Counted from the first letter of the stretch, positions 52,566-61,368 are shown. The stretch is DNA of 61,646 nucleotides from Nocardia xishanensis NBRC 101358 (GCF_001613365.1 NZ_BDCF01000050.1:1-61646); one strand, 5' to 3'. Numbers and translations: made by a program. The notes: generated by a model from the letters alone, not told the origin.

Positions 52566-52990
52566 ACGGCGGCACGAAGATGGACGCAGCGGTCACCCCC
52601 GACCAGGAGCTCCAAGCGCGGGCGGGTGCCTGCCTTTCCCAGTACGACGTCGACGTGCGCGTCGACTCGGATGGTTCGCTCGGCTTCGAGTACGAGGGCG
52701 CGCTGTGCTCGTTGCGCGCGGTGAATCTCGCGCCCGGCCTCGACGTGGTGTCCATGACCTGCGTGCTGGCATGGGACCGCCCGCTGAAACCGCAGCTGCA
52801 CAAGCGAGTCGCGGAGCGCAACAACAACTTACAGTTCGGCTTGCTCACCGTGATCGGTCACGGCAAGCTCGCCGACGTCATCATGCGCTACACCTTCCCG
52901 GCCGCGGGGCTTGACGACCAGGCGCTCACCACGATGCTGCTGCTCGTCCTCTCCGGCGCGGGCCGGGCGCGTCAGGGCTTGCTGCCCTGA
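52562..52990 (+). CDS. Small YbjN-like protein
   Basis: 142 residues, the same size as the mycobacterial gene in this slot (Rv2360c by recall). A compact alpha/beta pattern (VDVRVDSDGSLGFEYEGALCSL... LKPQLHKRVAERNNNLQFGLLTV... ADVIMRYTFPAAGLDDQAL) suggests a YbjN/type III chaperone-like fold. Function unknown. GTG 52562 is translationally coupled to uppS; ATG 52580 is also in frame. Confidence 0.6.
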   Translation: MNGGTKMDAAVTPDQELQARAGACLSQYDVDVRVDSDGSLGFEYEGALCSLRAVNLAPGLDVVSMTCVLAWDRPLKPQLHKRVAERNNNLQFGLLTVIGHGKLADVIMRYTFPAAGLDDQALTTMLLLVLSGAGRARQGLLP

Positions 52991-53018
52991 TCGGTCCCGG
53001 CGAGCGCGGACGTTCGCC

Positions 53019-53627
53019 TCAGCGGGCGGCGGGCTTGCTCGTCGGGATGAGCAGGTCGACGCCGCGGGCCAGGGTCTCGGGGTCGAGGTCGCCCAGGATC
53101 AGGTGCTGCAGGATGAACCCGGGCAGGAAGCCGATGATCGCCTTGGCCACGGCGTCGGTGTCGGCGTCGGGCGGTAGCCAGCCCTTCTCGCGCATGCGCA
53201 CGGCATAGTCGCGCCAGAGGTCGCGCATCGCGTACATGGTTTCCCGCACCGGCTGGGCCGCTCCATCGTGCACCAGCGCCAGCGCCCACGCCTGCGGCGC
53301 CAAACGGACCGGGCCGTCGGGCCCGCTGCGGCGCACGACTTCTTCGGCGATGCCGCGCACCAACTCCGCGGGCGTCGGCAGCGGGTCGGAGCGCACCGCC
53401 TCGGCCATCGCCCTGCGCAGGTCGACGGTGGTCTGGGTGGCCAGCGCCGCGATGATCTCGTTCTTGCTCTTGAAGTAGCGGTAGACCGCACCGGCCGAGA
53501 GCCCCGATTCGGTGAACACGTCCTGCATCGAAGTCTCGAAGAAACCCTTGCGAGCGAAGCACAGCCGCGCGGCGTCGAGGATCTGCTGTCTGCGGCGTTC
53601 CAGGTGTTCTTCGCTGACTCGTGGCAT
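53019..53627 (-). CDS. TetR-family regulator
   Basis: 202 residues. Helix-turn-helix near the N-terminus: ILDAARLCFARKGFFETSMQDVFTESGLSAGAVYRYFKSKNEIIAAL. It is divergent from a membrane-protein gene, with two similar palindromic sites in the 103-nt gap, so it is probably a local repressor of that gene and itself. Confidence 0.86.
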   Translation of the reverse strand: MPRVSEEHLERRRQQILDAARLCFARKGFFETSMQDVFTESGLSAGAVYRYFKSKNEIIAALATQTTVDLRRAMAEAVRSDPLPTPAELVRGIAEEVVRRSGPDGPVRLAPQAWALALVHDGAAQPVRETMYAMRDLWRDYAVRMREKGWLPPDADTDAVAKAIIGFLPGFILQHLILGDLDPETLARGVDLLIPTSKPAAR

Positions 53628-53640
53628 GAGCCCAAAGTAA

Positions 53641-53661
53641 AACGAATATCCGTTCTTGACA
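53641..53661. promoter_or_regulatory. TetR operator overlapping a -35 box
   Basis: AACGAATATCCGTT (53641-53654) is palindromic with one mismatched pair and is followed by a consensus -35, TTGACA, at 53656-53661. A related site, AACGAGCATTCG, lies at 53701-53712. No clear -10 was found at the expected spacing. Confidence 0.5.
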
Positions 53662-53730
53662 ACCTGATCCGCCCGTGCGACGGTGGTGACATCGAAAGAG
53701 AACGAGCATTCGATTTATTGGGAGAACGTC

Positions 53731-54711
53731 ATGAAACCCATGCAGCGAGCGGTCGCCCTCGGCCTCGGCGCGGCTCTCCTCCAGGCGTTGATGCTGATCG
53801 CCTTCGCATGGCCCGCGGCCAATATCGCCCCGCGTGACCTGCCCATCGCCGTCGCCGGGCCGCAAGCCGCCGTCGTCGCCGAACGGCTTGGCCGGCACGA
53901 CCCCGACGCCTTCGAGATCACCACCGCGTCCGACGCCGCGGCCGCGCGTGCCGCCATCGAGAACCGCGAGGTCTACGGCGCGATCGTCACCGGAGGGGGA
54001 GCGCCGACCGTGCTCGTCGCCTCCGGCGCGAGCCCGGCGGTGGCCCAGCAGCTCACCGGCATCGCCCAGCAGCTGTCCGGCGCGCCCGCTGCGGCGGTCG
54101 AAGACGTGGTCGCAGCCGATCCGGACGACCCGCGCGGGGCCGCCTTCGGCGCGATGGTGCTGCCGCTGGTGATGGCGGGCATCGCGGCGGGCGTCCTGCT
54201 CTCCCTGCTGGTTCCGACGCCGGGTGCGAAGGTGGCCGGACTCGTCGGCTTCGGTCTGTTCGGCGGACTGCTGAGCATGGCGATCGTCCAAGGCTGGCTG
54301 TCGGTGCTGCCGGGCAGCTACCTCACCCTGGCCGCCGTCGCCGGGCTGGTGTCCTTTACGGTCGCGGGCACCGTCGCCGGGCTGGCCGCGGTCATCGGTC
54401 CGGCAGGCATCGGTGTGGCGGCGCTGACCATGCTGCTCGTCGGCAATCCGTTCTCGGCCGCCACCTCCGCGCCGGAACTGCTGCCGCAGCCTTGGGGCGC
54501 GATCGGTCAGCTGCTGCCCCCAGGCGCGGCGGCATCGCTGCTCCGCTCGGTTGCCTTCTTCGACGGCGCCGGAGCCGCGAAACCGCTTGTGGTACTGGCG
54601 GTCTGGGCCGCGGCGGCGCTCGCGCTGCTCGGTGTGGCCGCGCTGCGCGGGCGCGGCGCCGACGCCGAGCGGGAGGCCGCGCCGACGGCCGAACCCGTGC
54701 CTGCGGCCTGA
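53731..54711 (+). CDS. ABC-2/YhgE-like membrane protein
   Basis: 326 residues. One N-terminal span (LGLGAALLQALMLIAFAWPA), an extracytoplasmic domain of about 120 residues, then about five to six spans (VLPLVMAGIAAGVLLSLLV ... PLVVLAVWAAAALALLGVAAL). This layout resembles YhgE/Pip-like or ABC-2-type permease proteins, without an ATPase gene nearby. ATG 53731 has GGGAG upstream. It is controlled, probably, by the divergent TetR. Confidence 0.72.
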   Translation: MKPMQRAVALGLGAALLQALMLIAFAWPAANIAPRDLPIAVAGPQAAVVAERLGRHDPDAFEITTASDAAAARAAIENREVYGAIVTGGGAPTVLVASGASPAVAQQLTGIAQQLSGAPAAAVEDVVAADPDDPRGAAFGAMVLPLVMAGIAAGVLLSLLVPTPGAKVAGLVGFGLFGGLLSMAIVQGWLSVLPGSYLTLAAVAGLVSFTVAGTVAGLAAVIGPAGIGVAALTMLLVGNPFSAATSAPELLPQPWGAIGQLLPPGAAASLLRSVAFFDGAGAAKPLVVLAVWAAAALALLGVAALRGRGADAEREAAPTAEPVPAA

Positions 54712-54716
54712 TCCGG

Positions 54717-54772
54717 CACGACCGAAGGCCACCCGCTTCCCGGGGATCGGGGGCGGGTGGCCTTCGGTCGTG
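54717..54772. terminator. 20-bp bidirectional terminator
   Basis: Positions 54717-54736 are the exact inverse of 54753-54772, with a 16-nt G-rich loop. The membrane-protein gene and zur converge on it. Confidence 0.8.
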
Positions 54773-54778
54773 AATCGG

Positions 54779-55207
54779 TCAGTCGCAGGGGGTCTCGGCG
54801 CAAATCCGGCAGGTGCCGAAGACCTCGATGGTGTGGCTCACCTCGGTGAAGCCGTGTTCGCTCGCGATCGCCTCGGCCCACGCCTCCACCGTCGGGCCTT
54901 CGACCTCGACGGTGCTGCCGCAGCGCCTGCAGACCAGATGGTGATGGTGGCCGGTGGAGCACTGCCGGTAGACCGACTCGCCGGAGTCGGTGCGCAGCAC
55001 GTCGACGAAGCCCGCGTCGGCCAGCGACTGCAGGGTGCGATAGACCGTGGTGAGCCCGATGCCCTCACCGCGCTTGCGTAGTTCGTCGTGCAGTTCCTGT
55101 GCGGAGCGGAACTCGTCGATATCACCGAGCAGCGCGGCGATCGCACTGCGCTGGCGCGTGCTGCGTACTCCGACCGGCTTCTGTGGATCCAACGTCTTCT
55201 CCTGCAC
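54779..55207 (-). CDS. zur: Zinc uptake regulator Zur (FurB)
   Basis: 142 residues, Fur family. The winged helix has STRQRSAIAALLGDIDEFRSAQELHDELRKRGEGIGLTTVYRTLQSLADAG. A His-rich sensory motif, TGHHHHLVCRRCGS, and two CxxC pairs (CRRC, CRIC) bind zinc. It lies 3 nt after the ArsR-type gene, the same smtB-zur pairing as in mycobacteria, where SmtB releases zur expression when zinc is high. Confidence 0.93.
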   Translation of the reverse strand: MQEKTLDPQKPVGVRSTRQRSAIAALLGDIDEFRSAQELHDELRKRGEGIGLTTVYRTLQSLADAGFVDVLRTDSGESVYRQCSTGHHHHLVCRRCGSTVEVEGPTVEAWAEAIASEHGFTEVSHTIEVFGTCRICAETPCD

Positions 55208-55210
55208 GGA

Positions 55211-55561
55211 TCACCCTTCCTCGGCGTGCGCGACGGCGTCGACGACGATGTGCGCCAGGTGGTCGTCGACGAGTTCGTAGAGCACCTCGCGGCCGGACCG
55301 CTCGCCGTGCACGACGCCCGCGGACTTCAAGATGCGCAGATGCTGGCTCACCAACGGCTGGGTCACCCCGAGCGCGTCCACCAGTTCGTGCACGCAGCGC
55401 GGCGATTCTCGTAGCTGGAGCACGATGGCGATGCGGACGGGTGCGGCGAGCGCGCGCAACAGCTCACCCGCGTCCTCCAAGACGGTGCGCGGGGGTACCG
55501 GCGCGGGCCCGGGGGAGTGATATGGGGTATGCGAGTGCGCGGCGGCCGTCTCGGCGGTCAT
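55211..55561 (-). CDS. smtB: SmtB/ArsR-family zinc-responsive repressor
   Basis: 116 residues. Winged helix: LRALAAPVRIAIVLQLRESPRCVHELVDALGVTQPLVSQHLRILKSAGVV. The last helix, DDHLAHIVVDAVAHAEE, has the D-x-H-x10-H-x2-E pattern of the alpha-5 zinc site of SmtB. ATG 55561 has AAGGAG about 8 nt upstream; a longer frame would run through the operator. It is the first gene of the smtB-zur operon. Confidence 0.9.
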   Translation of the reverse strand: MTAETAAAHSHTPYHSPGPAPVPPRTVLEDAGELLRALAAPVRIAIVLQLRESPRCVHELVDALGVTQPLVSQHLRILKSAGVVHGERSGREVLYELVDDHLAHIVVDAVAHAEEG

Positions 55562-55596
55562 CGGAACCAACTCCTTAATGGAAAGCGATCCCATTT

Positions 55597-55620
55597 TGAT
55601 ATGCATAGTTGCGCATGTCA
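55597..55620. promoter_or_regulatory. SmtB-type operator
   Basis: A 24-bp imperfect inverted repeat with outer halves TGATATGC and GCATGTCA (one mismatched pair). It overlaps a possible -10 box on the minus strand and lies 36 nt upstream of smtB. Confidence 0.6.
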
Positions 55621-55654
55621 AACGCGGCGCGCCGGGCACGTGGCAGGACGTGGA

Positions 55655-56638
55655 TCACCGGCAACCGTCCTCGGTCGGCAGCGGGATGGCCGGGTCGAAG
55701 TACTCCTCGCTACGGCGAGTGTGCGCGACCGTGGCGCCGGTCTCCCGAGGGTTGTCGTAGCCCGGCGCGAGGAAACCCCGTTCGGATTGCGCGCAGTCGA
55801 CCGAGTAGCTGAAACCGCGCGCCTCGCCGAACCAGACGCCCCGTGCGTCGGCAGCGTACTTCGGATCATCGATCCAGCGGTACTCGATCTCCTGCCGCAC
55901 CACCGCCACGATGTCCATCGGGCCCTCGATCTTCTTCGGATCGGGGACGTCGAAGGCGTAGGCGACCAGGTAATTGGTCCGGATCGCCAGCTCGCCGTAC
56001 TCGTCGACGGTCGGGGTCATCCACCCGGCGACGCGCGGTTGCACCGGAAGCAGCCGAGCCCCCTCGGCGATCCGCTCGGCCACGTACCACGACTCCTTCT
56101 CCTTGCCGGGCGCCAGATCCGGCCGGAGTTTCGCGACCAGCGCGGGCGCGAGCTGGTCGAGCACCGGGCGCGGATCGCGGGTCTCGATCACCGTGCGATC
56201 CAATCGCGCGGTGATGATCAGCCTGCGCACGCGCTCCATGAACTGCCCGACCTGTTCGGCGGAATACGGGCCGACGGGATGGGCGGGCGGCGCTTGGATG
56301 CCGCCCGCGCCCTCGCGCCACATGGCGGCGGGCGTGTCGGCGAACGGCCGGGTCAGGTCGACCTCAGCGCGCGTGCGCAGCGGCGCGGTCGAGGTACTCG
56401 TCGCACTGGCCGCCGGTGCGCTCACGGTCGGCGCGGTCCCGTCCAGGAGGGTGAAGCCCGCCAGCACCAGCGCCACCGCGGCGCTGAACGAGAGCGCCGA
56501 GAGCAGCGCGCCGCGGCTCGGCCGGGTCGATTCGCGCGCCTTGCGCGCCCTGGTCGCGCGTCGATGATCGCGCAGCGCGCGGCGCTCGGCCTCGCGCGCC
56601 CAGTCGGCATCGAACAGATCCGGTGGCAGATCGGCCAC
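55655..56638 (-). CDS. Single-span membrane protein of unknown function
   Basis: 327 residues from GTG 56638. The first ~60 residues are charged and cytoplasmic (LFDADWAREAERRALRDHRRATRARKARE), then one membrane span (LLSALSFSAAVALVLAGFTLL), then an outer domain of about 230 residues with two Cys (VDCAQS ... EDGCR). No known domain recognised; a cell-envelope protein typical of Mycobacteriales. It lies upstream of and in line with smtB-zur. Confidence 0.65.
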   Translation of the reverse strand: MADLPPDLFDADWAREAERRALRDHRRATRARKARESTRPSRGALLSALSFSAAVALVLAGFTLLDGTAPTVSAPAASATSTSTAPLRTRAEVDLTRPFADTPAAMWREGAGGIQAPPAHPVGPYSAEQVGQFMERVRRLIITARLDRTVIETRDPRPVLDQLAPALVAKLRPDLAPGKEKESWYVAERIAEGARLLPVQPRVAGWMTPTVDEYGELAIRTNYLVAYAFDVPDPKKIEGPMDIVAVVRQEIEYRWIDDPKYAADARGVWFGEARGFSYSVDCAQSERGFLAPGYDNPRETGATVAHTRRSEEYFDPAIPLPTEDGCR

Positions 56639-56882
56639 GGGCCCACCCCTAGTGCTACATGCCGAATCGTTCGGGGCTCGGCGCCCGACCCGCCCCGGCC
56701 GTCCTCGGCAAAACGTTGGCGCCAGGGCATTCCCGGCAATCCGTCGGAACATGATCGCACCCGCGCGACGGGCGCGCGTCCCGGGGCCGTGGCCGCCGTG
56801 GCGCAAGCCCGGGGCAAGTGGGCGCCTCGCACGCGATACGACACAGGTGGCTGGCGGTGCAAACCCGGTTGCGCGATGCCGA

Positions 56883-56888
56883 TAGGCT
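56883..56888 (+). promoter_or_regulatory. Probable -10 box of glyS
   Basis: TAGGCT about 65-80 nt before the glyS start. Nothing else could be assigned in the gap 56639-56953; no T-box features were seen. Confidence 0.4.
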
Positions 56889-56953
56889 GGAGGACATCGA
56901 TCGCATCGGACGAGAAAAATTCGATGCAGTGAATGCAATCCGACTCGCAGTGG

Positions 56954-58354
56954 ATGGAGAAATCTCGCGTGGCACCCAAGTCGAAGGTGGACACCGTTGC
57001 CAACCTCGCCAAGCGCCGGGGTCTGGTGTACCCGTGCGGTGAGATCTACGGAGGCACCAAGTCGGCATGGGACTACGGTCCGCTCGGCGTCGAACTGAAG
57101 GAGAACATCAAGCGGCAGTGGTGGCGTTCCATGGTCACCAGCCGTGAGGACGTCGTCGGCCTCGACTCGTCGGTGATCCTGCCGCGCCAGGTCTGGCAGG
57201 CCTCCGGCCACGTCGAGACCTTCACCGACCCGCTGGTCGAGTCGCTCATCACGCACAAGCGCTACCGGGCCGACCACCTGCTGGAGGCCTACGAGGAGAA
57301 GCACGGCCACCCGCCCGTCAACGGCCTCGCCGACATCCGAGACCCCGAGACCGGCGATCCGGGCCAGTGGACCGAGCCGCGCAACTTCTCCGGCTTGCTC
57401 AAGACCTTCCTCGGCCCGGTGGACGACGAGGAGGGCCTGCACTACCTACGCCCGGAGACGGCGCAGGGCATCTTCGTCAACTACAAGAACGTCGAGACCA
57501 CCGCGCGCAAGAAGCCGCCGTTCGGCATCGCCCAGATCGGCAAAGCTTCCGCAACGAGATCACGCCGGGCAACTTCATCTTCCGCACCCGCGAGTTCGAG
57601 CAGATGGAGATGGAGTTCTTCGTCAAGCCGGGCGAGGACGAGCAGTGGCACCAGTACTGGATCGACACCCGCATGGCCTGGTACACCGAATCTCGGCATC
57701 GATCCGGAGAACCTGCGGCTCTACGAGCACCCGAAGGACAAGCTGTCGCACTACTCGACGCGCACCGTCGACATCGAGTACCGCTTCCGCTTCCAGGGCA
57801 GCGAGTGGGGTGAGCTCGAGGGCGTCGCCAACCGCACCGATTTCGACCTCAAGACGCATTCGGAGCACTCCGGCACCGAACTCAGCTACTACGACCAGGC
57901 CACCAACGAGCGCTACATCCCGTACGTCATCGAGCCCGCGGCCGGTCTCACCCGTTCGCTGATGGCGTTCCTGGTGGACGCCTACGCCGAGGACGAGGCG
58001 CCGAACGCCAAGGGCGGCGTCGACGTTCGCACCGTGCTGCGTCTGGACCGCAGGCTCGCGCCGGTGAAGGCCGCCGTGCTGCCGCTGTCCCGCAACGCCG
58101 ACCTGACCCCGAAGGCGAAGGACCTCGCCGCCCAACTGCGCAAGCACTGGAACGTGGAGTTCGACGACGCGGGCGCGATCGGCCGCCGCTACCGTCGCCA
58201 GGACGAGATCGGCACCCCGTTCTGCATCACCGTCGACTTCGACACCCTGGACGACCAGGCGGTCACCATCCGCGAGCGCGATTCGATGGCGCAGGAGCGG
58301 ATCGCGTTGGACAAGGTCGAGGGCTACCTGGCCCAGCACCTCATCGGCGTCTGA
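56954..58354 (+). CDS. glyS: Glycyl-tRNA synthetase with two compensating frameshifts
   Basis: Class II synthetase charging tRNA-Gly; about 466 residues. Intact parts include RRGLVYPCGEIYGGTKSAWDYGPLG, YLRPETAQGIFVNYKNV and YVIEPAAGLTRS. At 57542-57546 the expected Lys-Ser (AAGAGC) reads AAAGC, losing one base. At 57688-57692 the expected Asp-Leu has one extra A and restores the frame. Between them the correct protein (FRNEITPGNFIFRTREFEQ and onward) is in another frame, while this frame reads Ser/Arg-rich nonsense for about 49 residues. This removes class II motif 2. Since the enzyme is essential, a sequencing error is the likeliest cause. GTG 56969 is an alternative start. Confidence 0.9.
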   Translation: MEKSRVAPKSKVDTVANLAKRRGLVYPCGEIYGGTKSAWDYGPLGVELKENIKRQWWRSMVTSREDVVGLDSSVILPRQVWQASGHVETFTDPLVESLITHKRYRADHLLEAYEEKHGHPPVNGLADIRDPETGDPGQWTEPRNFSGLLKTFLGPVDDEEGLHYLRPETAQGIFVNYKNVETTARKKPPFGIAQIGKASATRSRRATSSSAPASSSRWRWSSSSSRARTSSGTSTGSTPAWPGTPNLGIDPENLRLYEHPKDKLSHYSTRTVDIEYRFRFQGSEWGELEGVANRTDFDLKTHSEHSGTELSYYDQATNERYIPYVIEPAAGLTRSLMAFLVDAYAEDEAPNAKGGVDVRTVLRLDRRLAPVKAAVLPLSRNADLTPKAKDLAAQLRKHWNVEFDDAGAIGRRYRRQDEIGTPFCITVDFDTLDDQAVTIRERDSMAQERIALDKVEGYLAQHLIGV

Positions 58355-58364
58355 GTTTCCCGCG

Positions 58365-58402
58365 CGACGACCCGCGACCGGTGTGCCGGTCGCGGGTCGT
58401 CG
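58365..58402 (+). terminator. Terminator after glyS
   Basis: A perfect 17-bp stem containing GACGACCCGCGACCGG and its inverse, a TGTG loop, and then TGTTT. It lies between convergent glyS and the DUF899 gene. Confidence 0.8.
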
Positions 58403-58447
58403 TGTTTCCGCGGTGCTCGATTCGACCGCGCGGCGCTCGAATCGCGT

Positions 58448-59173
58448 TCAGTGGCAAGGGGTTCGGTCTGTCCCGTAGTGGTCGTGGTGGATCGCCTCGC
58501 CCACGTGCCGTTGCCTGCCGAGCGGGGTCAGGTCCAAGTAGTTGTGCGTGCCGATGAGGATGTCGCCGCCGCGGCTGTAGGACGAATAGGTGTGGAACAC
58601 CGTGTCGTCGTCATCGCGCCAGAAGACGCTCGTCCCCGGCTGCTCGCCCTCCGCGTGCCAGGCCTGGCCCTTCCGTTCCAGCTCGGCCTTGCCGAGGTAG
58701 TTGTACTCGACGGGCGCGATCGACTCGTCCAGCGTGGCGTGGAAGTCGTAGTTGAAGTCGCCGCCGAACGAGGAGTACATCGGGAACGCCCAGCCCATCC
58801 GATCCCGATAGGGCCGCAACGATTCCCACGGACCACGCGAGACGGACGCGAAAGTGGTGTCCTGCGCGTGCAGATGTGCCAGGTGCCCCACGTTGTCGAG
58901 CAACATCGCGCAGCTCGGGCAGCCCGCGTCGAGATCCCAGCGCCACATCATGTGATAGACGATCAGCTGACGCCTGCCCTCGAACAGATCGGCCAGGCCA
59001 GCCTCACCCGACTCGCCCTCGAAGACGTAGTCCTTGTCGATACGGACCATCGGCAGTTCGCGCCGCGCCGCGGCCAGCGCGTCCAGTCCGCGGGTGAGCT
59101 CCTTCTCCTGGGCGAGCAGTCGCTTGCGCGCGCTCAGCCATTCTTCCCTCGTCGCTTCGGCCGGACGGGTCAT
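58448..59173 (-). CDS. DUF899 thioredoxin-like protein
   Basis: 241 residues. The family pattern is clear: EEWLSARKRLLAQEKELTR at the start, IDKDYVFEGESG, LIVYHMMW and CPSCAMLLDN, then a long region with FWRDDDDTVFHTYSSYSRGGD. The CPSC pair lies where thioredoxins have CxxC. Biochemical role not established for the family. ATG 59173 follows a GGAGG-type site. Confidence 0.82.
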   Translation of the reverse strand: MTRPAEATREEWLSARKRLLAQEKELTRGLDALAAARRELPMVRIDKDYVFEGESGEAGLADLFEGRRQLIVYHMMWRWDLDAGCPSCAMLLDNVGHLAHLHAQDTTFASVSRGPWESLRPYRDRMGWAFPMYSSFGGDFNYDFHATLDESIAPVEYNYLGKAELERKGQAWHAEGEQPGTSVFWRDDDDTVFHTYSSYSRGGDILIGTHNYLDLTPLGRQRHVGEAIHHDHYGTDRTPCH

Positions 59174-59249
59174 GACGGTCCTCCTCGAATTCGGCGCACC
59201 TGTTCCTCTGGGTAGACCGGAGCGGCGCGCGGAATTCATCGGTCGGCCG

Positions 59250-59861
59250 TCAGCCGAGCGGAACATCCCAGAAGGCCAGCTCATGGCGCATGCCTTCGCG
59301 GAAGAGGAGCTCGGCGCGCACGGAATCGACGCCGGACTCGTCGAGCATCTCGGCGCAGCGGCGGGTCAGCGCGGCGAAGCCTGGGTCGGCGTAGGTATCG
59401 ACCCAGCGCCGGTATCGCGGCTCGGCGGGCGGGTCGGCGGCCAGTTGCGCGCCGAGCGTTGCGTAACCCCACATGCACGGGTAGAGCGCGGCCAGACCTT
59501 CGCCGTAGTTCGCGGCCGAGTCCAGCAGGAAGGCGGTGTAGTCCGCGCACGGCCCGCCCTTGACCGCGCCGTCGAGATCGGCGCCGAACTCGGCGGCCAG
59601 CGAGCGGTGCAGGGCGAGCTCGTCGTGGAAGGTGGCGTGCGCCAGGTCGACCAGGTCGCCGAGATGCGCGGCGGGCGCCTGCCAGGCCAGCCTGCTGAAC
59701 ACCCGCACGTAGTCGAGCAGGAACAGGTAATCCTGTTCGAGCCACGACCGGAACACCGGCTCGGGCAGGTCGCCCGCCGCGATGCCTGCCACGGTCGGGT
59801 GCGCGCGCTGAGCGGCGACCAACGGGCCGCCGATGTCTTCCAGATGTGCGGCGAGACTCAT
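59250..59861 (-). CDS. tenA: TenA-family thiaminase II-like protein
   Basis: 203 residues, all-helical. The catalytic Cys region is LAALYPCMWGYATLG, and CADYTAFLLDSA and the terminal ELAFWD Glu are other active-site segments. TenA proteins hydrolyse aminopyrimidines for thiamine salvage. No thiamine biosynthesis genes or TPP riboswitch are nearby, so the role stays general. ATG 59861 has a TAGGTA -10 box upstream on the minus strand. Confidence 0.85.
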   Translation of the reverse strand: MSLAAHLEDIGGPLVAAQRAHPTVAGIAAGDLPEPVFRSWLEQDYLFLLDYVRVFSRLAWQAPAAHLGDLVDLAHATFHDELALHRSLAAEFGADLDGAVKGGPCADYTAFLLDSAANYGEGLAALYPCMWGYATLGAQLAADPPAEPRYRRWVDTYADPGFAALTRRCAEMLDESGVDSVRAELLFREGMRHELAFWDVPLG

Positions 59862-59912
59862 GCCTGTCAGTGTTACCTACTGTTCGGTTTGCGCGGGACC
59901 CCGGCGGTGCCG

Positions 59913-59918
59913 CACGCT
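59913..59918 (+). promoter_or_regulatory. -10 box CACGCT of the leaderless acyltransferase gene
   Basis: CACGCT is 6 nt before GTG 59925. Confidence 0.45.
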
Positions 59919-59924
59919 GGGCTT

Positions 59925-61220
59925 GTGTGGTGGACAGTGGACGATACGGTGCGGGTGCTCGCGCCGTCCGAACAGCGTTTCGTGCGGCACGCGACCTACA
60001 CCGGTCGCTCCGTTCTGGTCGAGGGAGAGCTCGACATCGCCGTGTTGCGAAGCGCATTCGGCGCGCTGCTGCGCACCCATCCGATCCTCGCCTGCCGCAT
60101 CGGCGAGGACGCCGCCGGGACCGGTCATCTGCTTCGCCCGGCCGGCGAGGCGGTGGGGGCGTGGGCCCGCGCCGGGGACACCGCGACCGTCCGGCTGCCC
60201 GAAGAGACGCTCGATCCGTCGGTTCAGCTCGCCTACCTCGACGTGGTGACCGAGGACGCCCGCGCGCGCGTGACGCTGTACGCGCACCACGCCGTCGCGG
60301 ACGCGGGCCACTGCGTGGCACTGCTCGCCCGGCTGTGGGACCGCTACACCGACGAACTGTCCGGCGTGGCGAACGACGATGCGCCGCACGACTTTCCGCG
60401 CCCACTGGAGTGGTACGCCGCGCGGCACGGCATGCCACGGTCGGCGGTGTCGGGCCTGGAAGCCGCGTCCCGGCCGCTGCCGCACGCGCCGATCCTGCCG
60501 CCCGATCCGGTGACTCCAGCCCCCGCTTCGCTGGCCCGGCCGGAGCGGACGACCCTCGGGCCGGAGGCGACCGCGCGGATCATTGAACTGAGCCGTCGCC
60601 ACGGTGTCACCGTCAACGGGCTGGTCACGGCCGCGCTGCTGCGTGCGTATGCCGAAACCGCCGCGGACGCAGCCGATTCCAGCGACGGAGATCGCGCACA
60701 CGATGTCGTGCCGCTGCGCTGTGTGTATCCCGTCGACATGCGCGCGCGGCTGACGCCGCCGGTGGCCGCCGCCGACGGCACCAATATGGCGGGCCTGGCC
60801 GCGTTCGCCGCCGACATCACGCCCGAGACCGGCGTCGTCGAACTGGCGCAGCGCATTTCGGCGCGGCTGCGCCACGACTTGGCCGAGGGCATCGTGCAGC
60901 AGTCGGTGCTGCACTTCCCTGAGTTCTTCGGGCCCACCGCGATTCATTCGCTGGCCGGGCACATCGCGGTGACCAACACCGGCAGAGTGCCGCGCTTCCG
61001 CACCCCGCCGGAACTGGCGCTCACCGACTACGAGATCGTCTATCTCTCCGCCCACCCACGCCCGTCGGCCGGACCGTCGGCGGCCGTCACGTTCCTCGTC
61101 TACACCTTCGCCGACCGCCTGTGCGTCGGCGTGCTCGGCGGCGGACAGCTCGCGGCCCGGCTGCCGTCCGCCGTTGGCCGGGAGCTCGGCGATCTGGCGG
61201 CGGTATCGATCGACGTCTGA
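59925..61220 (+). CDS. PapA-like/condensation-domain acyltransferase
   Basis: 431 residues. The active-site motif HHxxxD is HHAVAD (His121, His122, Asp126) within YAHHAVADAGHCVALLARLWDRY. The start (APSEQRFVRHATYTGRSVLVEGELDIAVLRSAFGALLRTHPIL) and the second half (GVTVNGLVTAALLRAYAE) match the condensation/PapA superfamily, which transfers acyl groups from CoA or carrier proteins to lipids, sugars or alcohols. It has no synthase or carrier protein nearby, so substrates are unknown. GTG 59925 is supported by a leaderless -10 box; GTG 59937 is an alternative. Confidence 0.8.
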   Translation: MWWTVDDTVRVLAPSEQRFVRHATYTGRSVLVEGELDIAVLRSAFGALLRTHPILACRIGEDAAGTGHLLRPAGEAVGAWARAGDTATVRLPEETLDPSVQLAYLDVVTEDARARVTLYAHHAVADAGHCVALLARLWDRYTDELSGVANDDAPHDFPRPLEWYAARHGMPRSAVSGLEAASRPLPHAPILPPDPVTPAPASLARPERTTLGPEATARIIELSRRHGVTVNGLVTAALLRAYAETAADAADSSDGDRAHDVVPLRCVYPVDMRARLTPPVAAADGTNMAGLAAFAADITPETGVVELAQRISARLRHDLAEGIVQQSVLHFPEFFGPTAIHSLAGHIAVTNTGRVPRFRTPPELALTDYEIVYLSAHPRPSAGPSAAVTFLVYTFADRLCVGVLGGGQLAARLPSAVGRELGDLAAVSIDV

Positions 61221-61368
61221 TCGCTGTAGTGGCCGGCCCGCGGGATCGGCGACCGGCGGCTGTGCCGATCGATACCGCCGCCGGTGGGCCGCGCACGGGC
61301 CTGCGGCAGAACGGGCCTGGCCATGCCGGTCGATTCGTGGACAATGCTGGGGGAGAACATCGAAGGCG

